A stretch of 64,000 nucleotides of DNA, taken from NCBI GenBank assembly GCA_963787485.1, contig CAWBDF010000003.1, positions 1-64,000 on the forward strand, read 5' to 3'. Source of the stretch: Bog-473 sp963787485 (GTDB lineage: Bacteria > Actinomycetota > Acidimicrobiia > Acidimicrobiales > RAAP-2). The notes beneath the pieces are model-generated. The model was not told where the DNA came from, searched no databases, and was given only the letters and a program-made list of their open reading frames with translations. Position 1 is the first letter of the stretch; every line of letters begins with the position of its first letter. The position numbers and the translations under genes are program-made. Shown here piece after piece: positions 1 to 9,432 of this stretch.

Positions 1-777
1 TTGATACCTGGCTGTTGTAAAACCCCGCTATATGCTGGAACATCCGAGAATCCGGCGGTACTCGTTCGTGTCACAGCCCTTTGATTGAGTGGTGATGTGG
101 ACAGTAAAAATCCGTCCGGTGCGGACAATCAGCAGGAAACTGTGAGTTCTTGCATTGTGCTCGATCCCAACTGGATCGTTGGGTCTGTGGATGGCGAAGG
201 TTGTTTCTCCGTGTCCGTTCATCAGTTCCAAAGCGATGCACCGGCACAGAGGATGGCAACTCCAACCGGCTTTCCACATCTACCAACATCACGATCATCT
301 AGATGTCCTCGAGGCGATGATTCCAGTCTTCGGTTGCGGGCGAATACGCCCGAAAGGCCCCAACAGCAGCGTCTGGACTTTCGCTGTCGACGGGCTCCGA
401 AGCCTGGAGGAATCCGTTTTACCGTTCTTCGAGCGGCATCCGCCGGTGGTCAAGCGTGGCGACTTTGAAGCGTTCGCCGTCATCGTTCGGTCGATGCGGC
501 GGAAGGAGCATCTGTCGCATGTGGGTTTCGAGCAGCTGGTGCGCATCGCCTACGGCATGAATGCCAACGGCAAGCAGCGCGCCAGAACGTTGGAGCAAGT
601 TCTGACAGGCTCCTCAGAGACTGCACGCGGGGGCTCACGCGTCGGCAGCTGTCCGCCGGCGAGTGACGAAGATACAGTCCGACCCTCATGGCGATATGAG
701 GAGCTAGGCAGAAATGACCTGGCCGCTCGAGCAAGAAAGGTGAGAGGTCTTCATCGGTTCGAGTAGTAACAAATGTG
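1..777 (+). mobile_element. Group I intron in 23S rRNA (5' end outside window)
   Basis: The 23S exon starts abruptly at 778 with CCTAAGGTAGCG, and the base before it (777) is a G, as expected for the last base of a group I intron. Conserved-core-like segments are visible: a P-like element around 28-50 (GCTATATGCTGGAACATCC), a Q-like element at 124-140 (GACAATCAGCAGGAAAC), an R-like element at 611-629 (CCTCAGAGACTGCACGC) and an S-like element at 668-680 (GAAGATACAGTCC). The endonuclease ORF lies between Q and R and runs through R and S. The insertion point corresponds to E. coli 23S 1923/1924, the site of the I-CeuI-encoding intron. The 5' splice site and 5' exon are upstream of the window. 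Folding was not computed. Confidence 0.88.
142..766 (+). pseudogene. LAGLIDADG homing endonuclease of the 23S intron, frameshifted
   Basis: This is an intron-encoded LAGLIDADG endonuclease, a family that cuts intronless rDNA to spread the intron. The first part is read in one frame from a likely GTG at 142: LDPNWIVGSVDGEGCFSVSV, with the LAGLIDADG-like helix VGSVDGEG. The rest (GWQLQPAF, HLDVLEAMIPVFGCGRIRP, FFERHP, IVRSMRRKEHL, RIAYGMNANGKQRAR) is in the next frame from about 248 onward. The break lies between 223 and 248 and looks like a net +1 shift. The C-terminal codons (GSSETARGG) overlap the intron R element, as is usual for this family. It is either a decayed gene or an assembly indel. 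The true start is uncertain because upstream reading in the same frame is open to 85. Confidence 0.82.
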
Positions 778-1752
<975 letters not shown>

Positions 1753-1857
1753 GATCTATCTCGCTCGTGCTCGCTTTGGAACGCTCAGGGTCTGCGGAGA
1801 CGCAGCCCGGAGGTGTGGCGCCGCCCTGTGGGGCGGACGCCCTGCCGAGCGCACAGT

Positions 1858-1975
1858 TTCCGGTGGCCATGGCGGCGGGGAAACACCCGTTCCCATTCCG
1901 AACACGGCAGTTAAGCCCGCCCGCGCCGATGGTACTTGGGGGGAGGCCCCCTGGGAGAGTAGGTCGCTGCCGGGA
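1858..1975 (+). rRNA. rrf: 5S ribosomal RNA
   Basis: The 5S gene lies about 105 bp after 23S. The conserved core GGGGAAACACCCGTTCCCAT and CCGAACACGGCAGTTAAGC is present, followed by CCGATGGTACTTGGGGG and GGGAGAGTAGGTCGCTGCCGG. The 5' arm CCGGTGGC pairs with the 3' arm GCTGCCGG (with G-U pairs) to close helix I, which sets the ends to within a few bases. No tRNA is seen in the 23S-5S spacer (1753-1857). Confidence 0.96.
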
Positions 1976-1984
1976 TTTCGCATG

Positions 1985-2027
1985 ACGACGATCCCCTCGG
2001 AGCTTCGGCTCGAGGGGATCTCGTCGT
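1985..2027 (+). terminator. rRNA operon terminator hairpin
   Basis: A long GC-rich stem starts ten bases after 5S. The 5' arm at 1985-2003 and 3' arm at 2008-2027 are near-perfect complements closed by a TTCG tetraloop. There is no long T tract after it, as is common in high-GC actinobacteria. Confidence 0.8.
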
Positions 2028-2075
2028 TCCGGGCCGATTCGGGCCGTCGCCGACGGCAGCGACGTCGGCGCATCG

Positions 2076-2081
2076 TAGAAT
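2076..2081 (+). promoter_or_regulatory. -10 element (TAGAAT), leaderless start at 2088
   Basis: TAGAAT ends 6 nt before the ATG of the TPR gene and there is no Shine-Dalgarno sequence. This spacing places transcription start at or next to the start codon. Confidence 0.6.
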
Positions 2082-2087
2082 CGCCAC

Positions 2088-3383
2088 ATGCCCCAGAGCC
2101 CCCGGCGCCCTGATCGTCGCGCCACCGCACCGCGCCAGGGCCGCGCCCCTCGGCCGTCGGGGGGCGGGCGTTCGTCGAGCACGGGCCGAGCCGCAAGCTC
2201 GGAGCGTCCGGCGCGAGCCGGGCGGTCCTCGGGCGCCGGACGAACGAGCGCGAGCAGAACAGGGAGCGCCGGAGGCGCCAGCGCACGTCGCGAGGGGCCG
2301 AATCGCCCGCGGGACGCCGGGTCCAAGGCCTCGGGCACGCGAACGAATGCCGGTCCGATCGGGCCCAGTTCGCCGCCGAGCTCGCGCGGAACGACGACGT
2401 CGTGGGGGAACGTGGCTCGCCGCGGCGCACGCGCGTTGCCTCGGCCGGCCGAGGGGGTGGGCCGACCCTCGACGACGGGCGCGAAACGGGACCGCAACGA
2501 CCATGGGGACCGGGCCAAGCCGGACGGGCGGGCCGACCCGAGGCCGTGGATCCGTGACGACGGCGCCGGGCGGGAATTCGAAGACGCCACTGGCCCGGCC
2601 CGTCGGGCAGCACGGAGCTCGGGGACGGGTGCCCGGGAAGCACTCACGAGGTTGGGTCGGCGGGTCACCCTCCCCACCGAGGTGGCGACCGAGATCCGCA
2701 ACGCCGCCGACGTCGCCACCGCGCGCCAAAAGGAACGCCTGGTCGAGCAGGCCGAACAGGCCTACGCCGCGTACGAGCGCGGCCGGTACACCGATGCGCT
2801 GCGGCTCGTGAAACCGGTGGCCGCCGAGGCACCCGGCGTGGCCGCCGTGCGGGAGCTGGCCGGGCTCTCGGCCTACCGCGCCGCCCGCTGGCGGGAGGCG
2901 GCGCGCCACCTCGAAGCGCTCGGGACGCTCGAGGACTCTTCCGAGCACCTGCCCGTGCTGATGGACTGCCAGCGGGCGTTGCACAAGCCACGGAAGGTGG
3001 CCGACCTCTGGGCCGAACTGCGGCACAGTTCACCCGATCCCGACGTCCTGGCCGAAGGTCGGATCGTCGCCGCGTCGTCCCTGGCCGACTCCGGAGACCT
3101 CCAGGGTGCCATCGTCATGTTGGCCAACTCGGGCGCCTCGCGCTCCCTACGCAACCCGTCGGAGCGCCATGTGCGCCAGTGGTACGTCCTGGGCGACCTG
3201 TACGAGCGCGCCGGCGACGTCCCGCGGGCCCGCCAGTACTTCGAGCGGGTCGGCAAGGCCGAGCCCGAGGCCTACGACGTGGCGGCCCGCCTGGGCGCCC
3301 TGGGCTCGAGGGGCACGGCGCGCCGGGCGAGCCAGATCCGCCGGTCGCGTCCCCGCTCGACCCGGTCCTCGGGCTCTCGGTGA
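2088..3383 (+). CDS. TPR-repeat protein with basic low-complexity N-terminus
   Basis: The 431-residue protein has a long Arg/Ser/Gly-rich, probably disordered N-terminal half (about residues 1-190) and a C-terminal helical half with tetratricopeptide-like repeats. Examples are LVEQAEQAYAAYERGRYTDA near 225-245, AAREAARHLEAL-type helices near 265-285, and VLGDLYERAGDVPRARQYFE near 365-385. Such repeats usually mediate protein binding. No enzymatic motif is seen. It is the first gene after the rRNA operon and precedes the aldolase gene on the same strand, but the aldolase has its own -10. Function is unknown; the unusual N-terminus suggests nucleic-acid or acidic-partner binding (inference). 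Confidence 0.75.
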   Translation: MPQSPRRPDRRATAPRQGRAPRPSGGGRSSSTGRAASSERPARAGRSSGAGRTSASRTGSAGGASARREGPNRPRDAGSKASGTRTNAGPIGPSSPPSSRGTTTSWGNVARRGARALPRPAEGVGRPSTTGAKRDRNDHGDRAKPDGRADPRPWIRDDGAGREFEDATGPARRAARSSGTGAREALTRLGRRVTLPTEVATEIRNAADVATARQKERLVEQAEQAYAAYERGRYTDALRLVKPVAAEAPGVAAVRELAGLSAYRAARWREAARHLEALGTLEDSSEHLPVLMDCQRALHKPRKVADLWAELRHSSPDPDVLAEGRIVAASSLADSGDLQGAIVMLANSGASRSLRNPSERHVRQWYVLGDLYERAGDVPRARQYFERVGKAEPEAYDVAARLGALGSRGTARRASQIRRSRPRSTRSSGSR

Positions 3384-3400
3384 CCTTGCCGAGACCCCGG

Positions 3401-3406
3401 TAGGCT
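3401..3406 (+). promoter_or_regulatory. -10 element (TAGGCT), leaderless start at 3413
   Basis: TAGGCT ends 6 nt before the aldolase ATG, with no ribosome-binding site in between. Confidence 0.55.
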
Positions 3407-3412
3407 CGTGCC

Positions 3413-4465
3413 ATGAGCACTCTCCGCGAGCTCCTCGGCGAGGATGCGGACGCTCTCTTGGGCTACACGGCCAAGGCGTTCCCGGCCGAGAACCTCACGC
3501 TCCCCGGGCCCGACTACCTCGACCGGGTCTTCAGCCACAGCGACCGTAGTCCCACGGTGCTGCGCAATCTCGGGACCCTGTTCAACCACGGGCGTCTCGG
3601 CGGCACCGGATACCTCTCCATTCTGCCGGTGGACCAGGGTATTGAGCACTCCGCCGCGGCCAGCTTCTCCAAGAACCCGGCCTACTTCGACCCGCTGAAC
3701 CTCTTGGAGCTCGCGCTCGCCGGTGAGTGCAGCGCCGTGGCGACGACGCTCGGGACACTGGGCCTGGCGTCGCGCAGCTACGTGCACCGCATCCCCTTCA
3801 TCGCGAAGCTCAACCACAACGCCTTCCTGCACGTCCCGGACACCTACGACCAGATCATGTTCGGCTCGGTGCGCGAGGCGGCCGACCTGGGCGCGGTGGG
3901 CGTCGGTGCGACCATTTATTTCGGCTCCCCGGACATGGACCGCGAGCTCCAGCAGGTGGCCGAGGCCTTCGCCGAAGCACACCGTCAGGGAATGTTCACC
4001 GTGCTGTGGTGCTATCTGCGCAACCCCGCCTTCAAGAAGGACGGGGTCAACTACGAGGTGTCGGCGGACCTCACGGGACAGGCCAACCACCTGGGCGTGA
4101 CCATTGAGGCGGACATCATCAAGCAGAAGCAGCCCGAGAACAACGGCGGCTACACCGCCATCGGGTTCGGGCGCACCGACCCTCTGGTCTACGACGAGCT
4201 CACGACCGATCATCCCATCGACCTCACCCGCTGGCAGGTGGTGAACTGCTACGCCGGCCGGATCGGGCTCATCAACTCGGGTGGCGAATCGAAGGGGGAC
4301 AGCGACCTGGCGCAGGCCGTCCGCACGGCGGTGATCAACAAGCGCGCCGGCGGCATCGGCCTCATTGTGGGGCGCAAGGCGTTCCAGCGGCCCACGGCCG
4401 ATGGTGCCGCCTTGATCCGCACGATTCAAGACGTGTATCTCGACCCCGAGGTGACGATCGCCTGA
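3413..4465 (+). CDS. fbaB: Class I fructose-bisphosphate aldolase (FbaB/DhnA type)
   Basis: This enzyme cleaves or forms fructose 1,6-bisphosphate in glycolysis and gluconeogenesis, through a Schiff-base lysine rather than a metal. The 350-residue length and C-terminal half resemble E. coli FbaB closely: EADIIKQKQPENNGGYTAIG carries the likely Schiff-base lysine region, followed by VNCYAGRIGLINSGGESKGD, AVINKRAGGIGLIVGRKAF and the ending DVYLDPEVTIA. The early motif LSILPVDQGIEHS is also typical. The start ATG is 6 nt after a -10 hexamer. It stands alone between the TPR gene and korA and is part of central carbon metabolism in this region. Confidence 0.95.
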   Translation: MSTLRELLGEDADALLGYTAKAFPAENLTLPGPDYLDRVFSHSDRSPTVLRNLGTLFNHGRLGGTGYLSILPVDQGIEHSAAASFSKNPAYFDPLNLLELALAGECSAVATTLGTLGLASRSYVHRIPFIAKLNHNAFLHVPDTYDQIMFGSVREAADLGAVGVGATIYFGSPDMDRELQQVAEAFAEAHRQGMFTVLWCYLRNPAFKKDGVNYEVSADLTGQANHLGVTIEADIIKQKQPENNGGYTAIGFGRTDPLVYDELTTDHPIDLTRWQVVNCYAGRIGLINSGGESKGDSDLAQAVRTAVINKRAGGIGLIVGRKAFQRPTADGAALIRTIQDVYLDPEVTIA

Positions 4466-4486
4466 CTTCGGCTCCCCGGGGCCGAG

Positions 4487-4492
4487 TAGGAT
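4487..4492 (+). promoter_or_regulatory. -10 element (TAGGAT) upstream of korAB
   Basis: TAGGAT lies 60 nt before the korA ATG chosen here and 24 nt before an alternative GTG at 4516. It gives korAB a short leader rather than a leaderless start. Confidence 0.4.
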
Positions 4493-4551
4493 TCAGCCGA
4501 ACGACCGATTCGGACGTGAGAGTGCCGCGCCAGCGGGGGTGCTTCCACGAC

Positions 4552-6441
4552 ATGAGACGAGGCAACGTGGCTTCGGGAACGCGACACACGACCGAGCAGT
4601 TGGACCAGGTCATCGTGCGTTTCGCCGGTGACTCCGGTGATGGCATGCAGCTCACGGGCGACCGGTTCACCACGAGCAGCGCGCTCTTGGGCAACGACCT
4701 GTCCACCTTCCCGGACTTTCCGGCCGAGATCCGGGCACCGGCCGGAACCATGAGCGGCGTGTCGGCTTTCCAGGTCCACATCTCGGACCACGACATCCTC
4801 ACGCCCGGAGACTCGCCGAACGCGCTGGTGGCCATGAACCCCGCGGCGCTGCGGGCCAATATCGACCTGATGGCACCGGGCACCGTCTTGATCGTCAATC
4901 GCGACGCCTTCGAAGAACGCAGCCTGGCCAAGGCCGGATACGGGAGCGACCCGCTCACCGACGGTTCGCTCAAGGCGTACACCGTCTACGAAGTTCCCAT
5001 GACCTCCATCACCCAGGAAGTCTGCAAGGAGGCGGGGGTCAAGCCCAGGGACGCCGAGCGCTCCAAGAACTTCTTCGCTCTGGGCCTGGTCAGCTGGCTC
5101 TACACGCGACCGGTCGATCCCACCTTGGAGTGGATCGCCGAGCGCTTCGCCGGTCGCCCACAGGTGGTGGAAGCCAATACGCGCGCCTTCCGGGCCGGCT
5201 TCGACTTCGGCGAGACGGCCGAGCTCTTCGAATCCAACTACGAGGTCCGCCCCGCGTCCTTCGAGAAGGGCGAGTACGTCCAGGTCACAGGCAACCAGGC
5301 GCTGGCGTGGGGCTTGATCGTCGCCGCCCGTCTGGCCGGCCTCCCACTGTTCTTGGGCAGTTACCCGATCACCCCGGCTTCCGACATCCTCCACGAGCTC
5401 AGCCGGCGGAAGGAGTTCGGGATCCGTACCTTCCAGGCCGAGGACGAGATCGCCGGCATCGGCGCCGCGCTCGGCGCGTCCTTCGGCGGTGCGCTCGGCG
5501 TGACGGCGACCAGCGGACCGGGACTCGACCTCAAGTCGGAGGCCATCGGCCTGGCCATCAACCTCGAGCTCCCCCTGGTGGTGGTGGACGTCCAGCGCGG
5601 CGGCCCGTCCACCGGACTGCCGACCAAGACCGAACAGGCCGACCTGCTCCACGCCATGTACGGGCGCCACGGCGAGGCGCCGCTGCCGATCCTGGCTCCC
5701 TGCACCCCGAGCGACTGCTTCGCCACGGCGATCGAGGCGGCCCGGATCGCCGTGAAGTACCGCACGCCCGTCATCGTCCTGTCCGACGGATACCTGGCCA
5801 ACGGGGCCGAGCCCTGGCGACTCCCCGAGCTCGGTGAGCTCGAACCCATCGAACCGGACTTCGCCGCGGCGCCCAACCACACCGACGACGACGGCAGCGA
5901 GGTCTTCTGGCCCTACGTCCGCGACGCCCAGACGCTGGCACGTCCCTGGGCTCCGCCGGGTCTGCCCGGTCTGGAACACCGGATCGGCGGTCTCGAGAAA
6001 GCCGACGGCAGCGGGAACGTCTCCTATGACGGGATCAACCACGAGCGCATGGTCCACCTCCGCCGCGACAAGATCGCCGGGATCGCCCGCGACCTCCCAC
6101 CCGTCGCGGTCGACGACGAGTCCGGCGACGCGCAGCTGCTCCTGGCGACCTGGGGCTCGACCTACGCCGCGGTCGCGGCGGGCGTCAAACGGGTCCGTGC
6201 CCGGGGCATGAAGGTCGCCCATGTCCATCTGCGGCATCTGAACCCCATGCCGGCCAACCTCGGTGCGGTGCTCGCCCGGTACACCCAGGTGCTGGTCCCA
6301 GAGGTCAACTTGGGCCAGCTGAGCCGGATCCTGCGGGCCGAGTACCTGGTCGATGCCCAGCCCATGTCGAAGATGCAGGGCGTGCCGTTCCGGGTCGGCG
6401 AGATTGAGGCGGCGATCACCGCGCTGCTGGGAGGAAAGTGA
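4552..6441 (+). CDS. korA: 2-oxoacid:ferredoxin oxidoreductase, alpha subunit
   Basis: Subunit alpha (with fused gamma domain) of a thiamine-diphosphate 2-oxoacid:ferredoxin oxidoreductase, most likely for 2-oxoglutarate to succinyl-CoA with reduction of ferredoxin. The N-terminal gamma domain carries VRFAGDSGDGMQLTGDRF. The pyrimidine-binding part carries PITPASDILHELS, QAEDEIAGIGAALGASFGG and VTATSGPGLDLKSEA. The C-terminal domain has the PEVNLGQLSRILRAEY motif. Length (629 aa) fits the family. Start is uncertain: ATG 4552 has only a weak purine tract, and GTG 4516 is an in-frame alternative. The stop overlaps korB. A ferredoxin-linked 2-oxoglutarate step fits actinobacteria that use KorAB beside or instead of a dehydrogenase complex. 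Confidence 0.93.
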   Translation: MRRGNVASGTRHTTEQLDQVIVRFAGDSGDGMQLTGDRFTTSSALLGNDLSTFPDFPAEIRAPAGTMSGVSAFQVHISDHDILTPGDSPNALVAMNPAALRANIDLMAPGTVLIVNRDAFEERSLAKAGYGSDPLTDGSLKAYTVYEVPMTSITQEVCKEAGVKPRDAERSKNFFALGLVSWLYTRPVDPTLEWIAERFAGRPQVVEANTRAFRAGFDFGETAELFESNYEVRPASFEKGEYVQVTGNQALAWGLIVAARLAGLPLFLGSYPITPASDILHELSRRKEFGIRTFQAEDEIAGIGAALGASFGGALGVTATSGPGLDLKSEAIGLAINLELPLVVVDVQRGGPSTGLPTKTEQADLLHAMYGRHGEAPLPILAPCTPSDCFATAIEAARIAVKYRTPVIVLSDGYLANGAEPWRLPELGELEPIEPDFAAAPNHTDDDGSEVFWPYVRDAQTLARPWAPPGLPGLEHRIGGLEKADGSGNVSYDGINHERMVHLRRDKIAGIARDLPPVAVDDESGDAQLLLATWGSTYAAVAAGVKRVRARGMKVAHVHLRHLNPMPANLGAVLARYTQVLVPEVNLGQLSRILRAEYLVDAQPMSKMQGVPFRVGEIEAAITALLGGK

Positions 6442-7502
6442 TGAGCGGGTCGAACGGTCGCGCCAACGCGTCGGGTGCCACCGCCACTGCCGTGCCCGAG
6501 ACGACACGCAAGGACTGGAGCAGCGACCAGGAGGTCCGGTGGTGCCCGGGGTGTGGGGACTACTCCATTCTGGCCGCCGTGCAGATGCTGATGCCCGACC
6601 TCGGCGTGCGGCGGGAGAACACGGTGTTCCTGTCGGGGATCGGGTGCGCGGCGCGTTTCCCCTACTACATGAACACGTACGGCATGCACTCCATTCACGG
6701 GCGTGCCCCGGCCATCGCCACCGGGTTGGCCACTACGAGGCCCGACCTCGACGTGTGGGTGATCTCCGGTGACGGCGACGCGCTGTCCATCGGAGGGAAC
6801 CACCTGATCCACGCGTTGCGCCGCAACGTGCGCCTGAACATCTTGATGTTCAACAACCAGATCTATGGGTTGACGAAGGGCCAGTACTCACCAACGTCCG
6901 AGGTGGCGAAGGTCACCAAGTCGACTCCGTTCGGGTCGGTGGACACGCCCTTCAACCCCGTGTCGCTGGCCCTGGGGGCCGAGGCCACCTTCGTGGCCCG
7001 GACCCACGACATGGACCGCGGCCACATGCAGGAGACGTTCCGCCGGGCCCACGAGCACAACGGAGCGGCCTTCGTCGAGGTGCTCCAGAACTGCAACGTG
7101 TTCAACGACGGCGCCTTCGAGAAGATCACGAGCCGCGACGTCAGGGCCAGCATGCTCATCCCGCTCGTGCACGGAACGCCGATCGTGTTCGGCGAAGAAG
7201 GCGGGGAGCGGGGCGTCGTGCAACGGTCCGACGGCAGCCTCGAGATCGTGTCGGTGGCCGACGTGGGCGCCGACGCGTTGTTGGTCCACGACGAGGCACG
7301 CGACGACCCGGGCCTGGCCTTCGCGCTGTCCAGGCTCGCCCGCGGCCCCTACGAGCCGACGCCGATCGGCGTGTTCCGCGCCGTCGAGCGACCCGAGTAC
7401 GGAGTGCAGATGTCCGAGCAGATCACCGACGCCCAGGCCAAGCGGGGCCTGGGCGACCTGGCGGCGCTGCTCCGGTCGGGCTCGAGCTGGACGGTCGACT
7501 AG
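6441..7502 (+). CDS. korB: 2-oxoacid:ferredoxin oxidoreductase, beta subunit
   Basis: The thiamine-diphosphate-binding beta subunit partner of KorA. Key features are RWCPGCGDYSIL (Cys35 and Cys38, iron-sulfur ligands), LSGIGCAARFPYYMNTYGMH, and the ThDP motif ISGDGDALSIGGNHLIHALR followed by NILMFNNQIYGLTKGQYSPT. The start ATG shares its first base with the korA stop (TGATG) and follows GAGGAAAG, so translation is coupled. At 353 aa it has the usual length; the C-terminal ~100 residues are less conserved. No delta-type ferredoxin subunit gene is next door; the ferredoxin gene at 55625 is far away. A hairpin follows the stop. Confidence 0.94.
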   Translation: MSGSNGRANASGATATAVPETTRKDWSSDQEVRWCPGCGDYSILAAVQMLMPDLGVRRENTVFLSGIGCAARFPYYMNTYGMHSIHGRAPAIATGLATTRPDLDVWVISGDGDALSIGGNHLIHALRRNVRLNILMFNNQIYGLTKGQYSPTSEVAKVTKSTPFGSVDTPFNPVSLALGAEATFVARTHDMDRGHMQETFRRAHEHNGAAFVEVLQNCNVFNDGAFEKITSRDVRASMLIPLVHGTPIVFGEEGGERGVVQRSDGSLEIVSVADVGADALLVHDEARDDPGLAFALSRLARGPYEPTPIGVFRAVERPEYGVQMSEQITDAQAKRGLGDLAALLRSGSSWTVD

Positions 7503-7503
7503 A

Positions 7504-7556
7504 CGGACCGTCAGGCCTCACGCGCCGTTCGAAGCGCTGACCCATCCGTCGGTCCG
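7504..7556. terminator. Candidate bidirectional terminator between convergent genes
   Basis: Complementary arms CGGACCG (7504-7510) and CGGTCCG (7550-7556) flank the 56-bp gap between convergent korB and the DUF1015 gene. The loop is long, so folding is uncertain. Confidence 0.35.
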
Positions 7557-7558
7557 GC

Positions 7559-8782
7559 TCAGCGTTGGTCGAGCGAACGGAACACCATCCCGGTGCGTGG
7601 CTTGGGGCTGAAGTAGGTCGACTTCGGTGGCATGCGCGTACCGGCCGAAGCCCACCGGGCGATCTGGGCCACCGTCACCGGGCGCAACAAGAAGGCCGCC
7701 TGCCCCTCACCCGACGCCAGGGCATCCATTGCTTCGGGCACGCTGTGGCGGTGCTCGACATCGTGCGGGGGCAAGCCGTCCAGGACGGAGGCGAGTAGGT
7801 GGGAGTCGAGGTCGTTCCCGGGTTGCTCGGCCACCTCGGCATGGGGCAGGAGCAAGTACGCGTCGCCCCCGGTGACCATGGCCAGCGAGTGCGAATCGCG
7901 CAACGCGCCGAGGGTGCGCTCGTCGGCCGCGCCGGCCCGGACCACGTCGAACCACGGGGCGAGCGCGGCGACCAGGTCGAAGCCCTCGGGCAGGCCGCTG
8001 ACGGTGCGGTGGATGGCGCCCACGGTCAGTTGGTCCTCGGAGAGCTCCACCACCAGCGCCATCACCAAGTCGTGGGCCCCGTGCCCCTGGCCCGTAGCGC
8101 GGCGCTCCGCCTGGTAGGCGCGTGCTGTCTCGTACCGGTGGTGCCCGTCGGCCAGCACGACGGGCGCGGACGCCAGGGCTCCGCTGACCGCGGCGATGGC
8201 GTCGGGGTCGCGCAAGACCCACAGCTGGTGGCGGACGGCGTCGTCGTCGTAGGTGTCGGCCACCGGCTCGTCGTCGGTGGGGTCGAACGTGGCGGTGACG
8301 CCCGTCGACATGGAGAGCCCCCAAATGGGAGACAGATTGGCCCGCGTGGCGCGCAGGAGGTCGAGCCGGTCGCTCTTGGGTTTGGGGAGGGTCTGTTCGT
8401 GGGGCAAGACGTCCTCGTGCTCCGCTCCGGGTTCGGGCAATCCCAGGGCACCGATCACCCCAGTGGTGGTGCGCCCGCTCGGGTCGGTCATGCGGTAGGG
8501 GTAGAGGCAGGGTTCGCGGTCGGCCACCAGGATCCCCTCGGCCTGCCATCGGGTGAACAGGTCGGTCGCCACCGCGTAGCGGTCTCGCCCGGTGGCCAGG
8601 TCGGCTTCGGGCAGCTCGACCAGCACCGCGTTGGCATGGTGACGCGAGGCCAGGTGCCCCCGTTGGGTCGCTGAGATCACGTCGTAGGGCGGGGCGATGA
8701 CCTGGGCCGTCGGTGCGAGCTCGGGCAGGTAGCGCAGCCCTTCGAAGGGCTCCAGTCGAAGCACCGGGCCACTCTGACACAC
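7559..8782 (-). CDS. DUF1015 family protein
   Basis: A 407-residue cytoplasmic protein of the DUF1015 family. The hallmark motifs are present: APPYDVIS near residue 30, PYRMTDPSGRTTTGVIGAL near 95, HEQTLPKPKSDRLDLLRAT near 130, NLSPIWGL, and VVLADGHHRYETA near 210 with its conserved Asp and His pair. These suggest a metal- or phosphate-binding enzyme core, but the reaction is unclear from sequence. The gene is divergent from pgsA and convergent with korB, so it is probably transcribed alone. The start could be the GTG at 8782 or the GTG at 8764. Confidence 0.88.
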   Translation of the reverse strand: MCQSGPVLRLEPFEGLRYLPELAPTAQVIAPPYDVISATQRGHLASRHHANAVLVELPEADLATGRDRYAVATDLFTRWQAEGILVADREPCLYPYRMTDPSGRTTTGVIGALGLPEPGAEHEDVLPHEQTLPKPKSDRLDLLRATRANLSPIWGLSMSTGVTATFDPTDDEPVADTYDDDAVRHQLWVLRDPDAIAAVSGALASAPVVLADGHHRYETARAYQAERRATGQGHGAHDLVMALVVELSEDQLTVGAIHRTVSGLPEGFDLVAALAPWFDVVRAGAADERTLGALRDSHSLAMVTGGDAYLLLPHAEVAEQPGNDLDSHLLASVLDGLPPHDVEHRHSVPEAMDALASGEGQAAFLLRPVTVAQIARWASAGTRMPPKSTYFSPKPRTGMVFRSLDQR

Positions 8783-8811
8783 CGAAACGAAGGCGTGGAG
8801 GGGTTCCTCCC

Positions 8812-8817
8812 TACAAT
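8812..8817 (+). promoter_or_regulatory. -10 element (TACAAT), leaderless start at 8824
   Basis: TACAAT, a strong -10 match, ends 6 nt before the pgsA GTG. This supports GTG 8824 as the start rather than upstream in-frame codons. Confidence 0.65.
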
Positions 8818-8823
8818 CGAAGC

Positions 8824-9432
8824 GTGGACGATGCGGGATTGGACCGGGTGCTCACTGTGCCCAACCTGATCACGTTGGTGCGGCTGGCCTGCATTCCACT
8901 CTTCGTGTGGCTGCTCTTCGGGGCGCACCGCCAGACGGCGGCGGCCGTCTTGCTCGCGATGCTCGGCGCTACCGATTGGGTCGACGGCTTCGTCGCCCGG
9001 CGTTACGGGCAAGTCTCGACCTTCGGCAAGGTGCTCGATCCGACGGCCGACCGCCTCCTGGTCGGTACCGCGGTGGTCTCGATCATGGTGTACGGCGCCG
9101 TGCCACTGTGGTTCGGCATCGCCACCATCGCCCGCGAGGTGCTGGTGTCGGTCATGGTGCTCTCGCTGACCGCGCTCGGCGCGGCGCGGATTGACGTGCT
9201 GTGGGTCGGCAAAGCGGGCACGTTCGGCCTGATGTTCGCCTATCCCACCTTTCTGTTGGCCTCCGGCAACGCCACCTGGCAGGCACCCTTCAAGGTCATC
9301 GCCTGGGTCACCGGAATCGTGGGTCTGGCGCTGGCGTGGTGGGCCGCGGGGAGCTACGTCGGCCCCGCCAGGCGGGCCCTGCGGCAGGGGCGCGCGGCGC
9401 GGCGGAGCCCGGTCGGGCGGAGCGCCGCATGA
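8824..9432 (+). CDS. pgsA: CDP-alcohol phosphatidyltransferase (PgsA-like)
   Basis: An integral membrane enzyme that probably joins CDP-diacylglycerol to glycerol-3-phosphate, the committed step to phosphatidylglycerol. The family motif D-G-x2-A-R-x8-G-x3-D-x3-D is intact in DGFVARRYGQVSTFGKVLD plus PTAD. The N-terminal LTVPNLITLVRLACIPLFVW is typical of PgsA and related enzymes, and several hydrophobic segments follow. The chosen start gives 202 aa, close to family size. The stop overlaps the next ATG by 4 bp (ATGA), so the two genes form an operon. The exact alcohol substrate (glycerol phosphate or inositol phosphate) cannot be read with certainty. Confidence 0.87.
   Translation: MDDAGLDRVLTVPNLITLVRLACIPLFVWLLFGAHRQTAAAVLLAMLGATDWVDGFVARRYGQVSTFGKVLDPTADRLLVGTAVVSIMVYGAVPLWFGIATIAREVLVSVMVLSLTALGAARIDVLWVGKAGTFGLMFAYPTFLLASGNATWQAPFKVIAWVTGIVGLALAWWAAGSYVGPARRALRQGRAARRSPVGRSAA

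Noticed and set aside
4426..6507. A 693-residue open frame on the minus strand opposite korA
   Set aside because: Its product is low-complexity and has no known domain; korA on the plus strand has clear family motifs. Long antisense frames are common in high-GC DNA.
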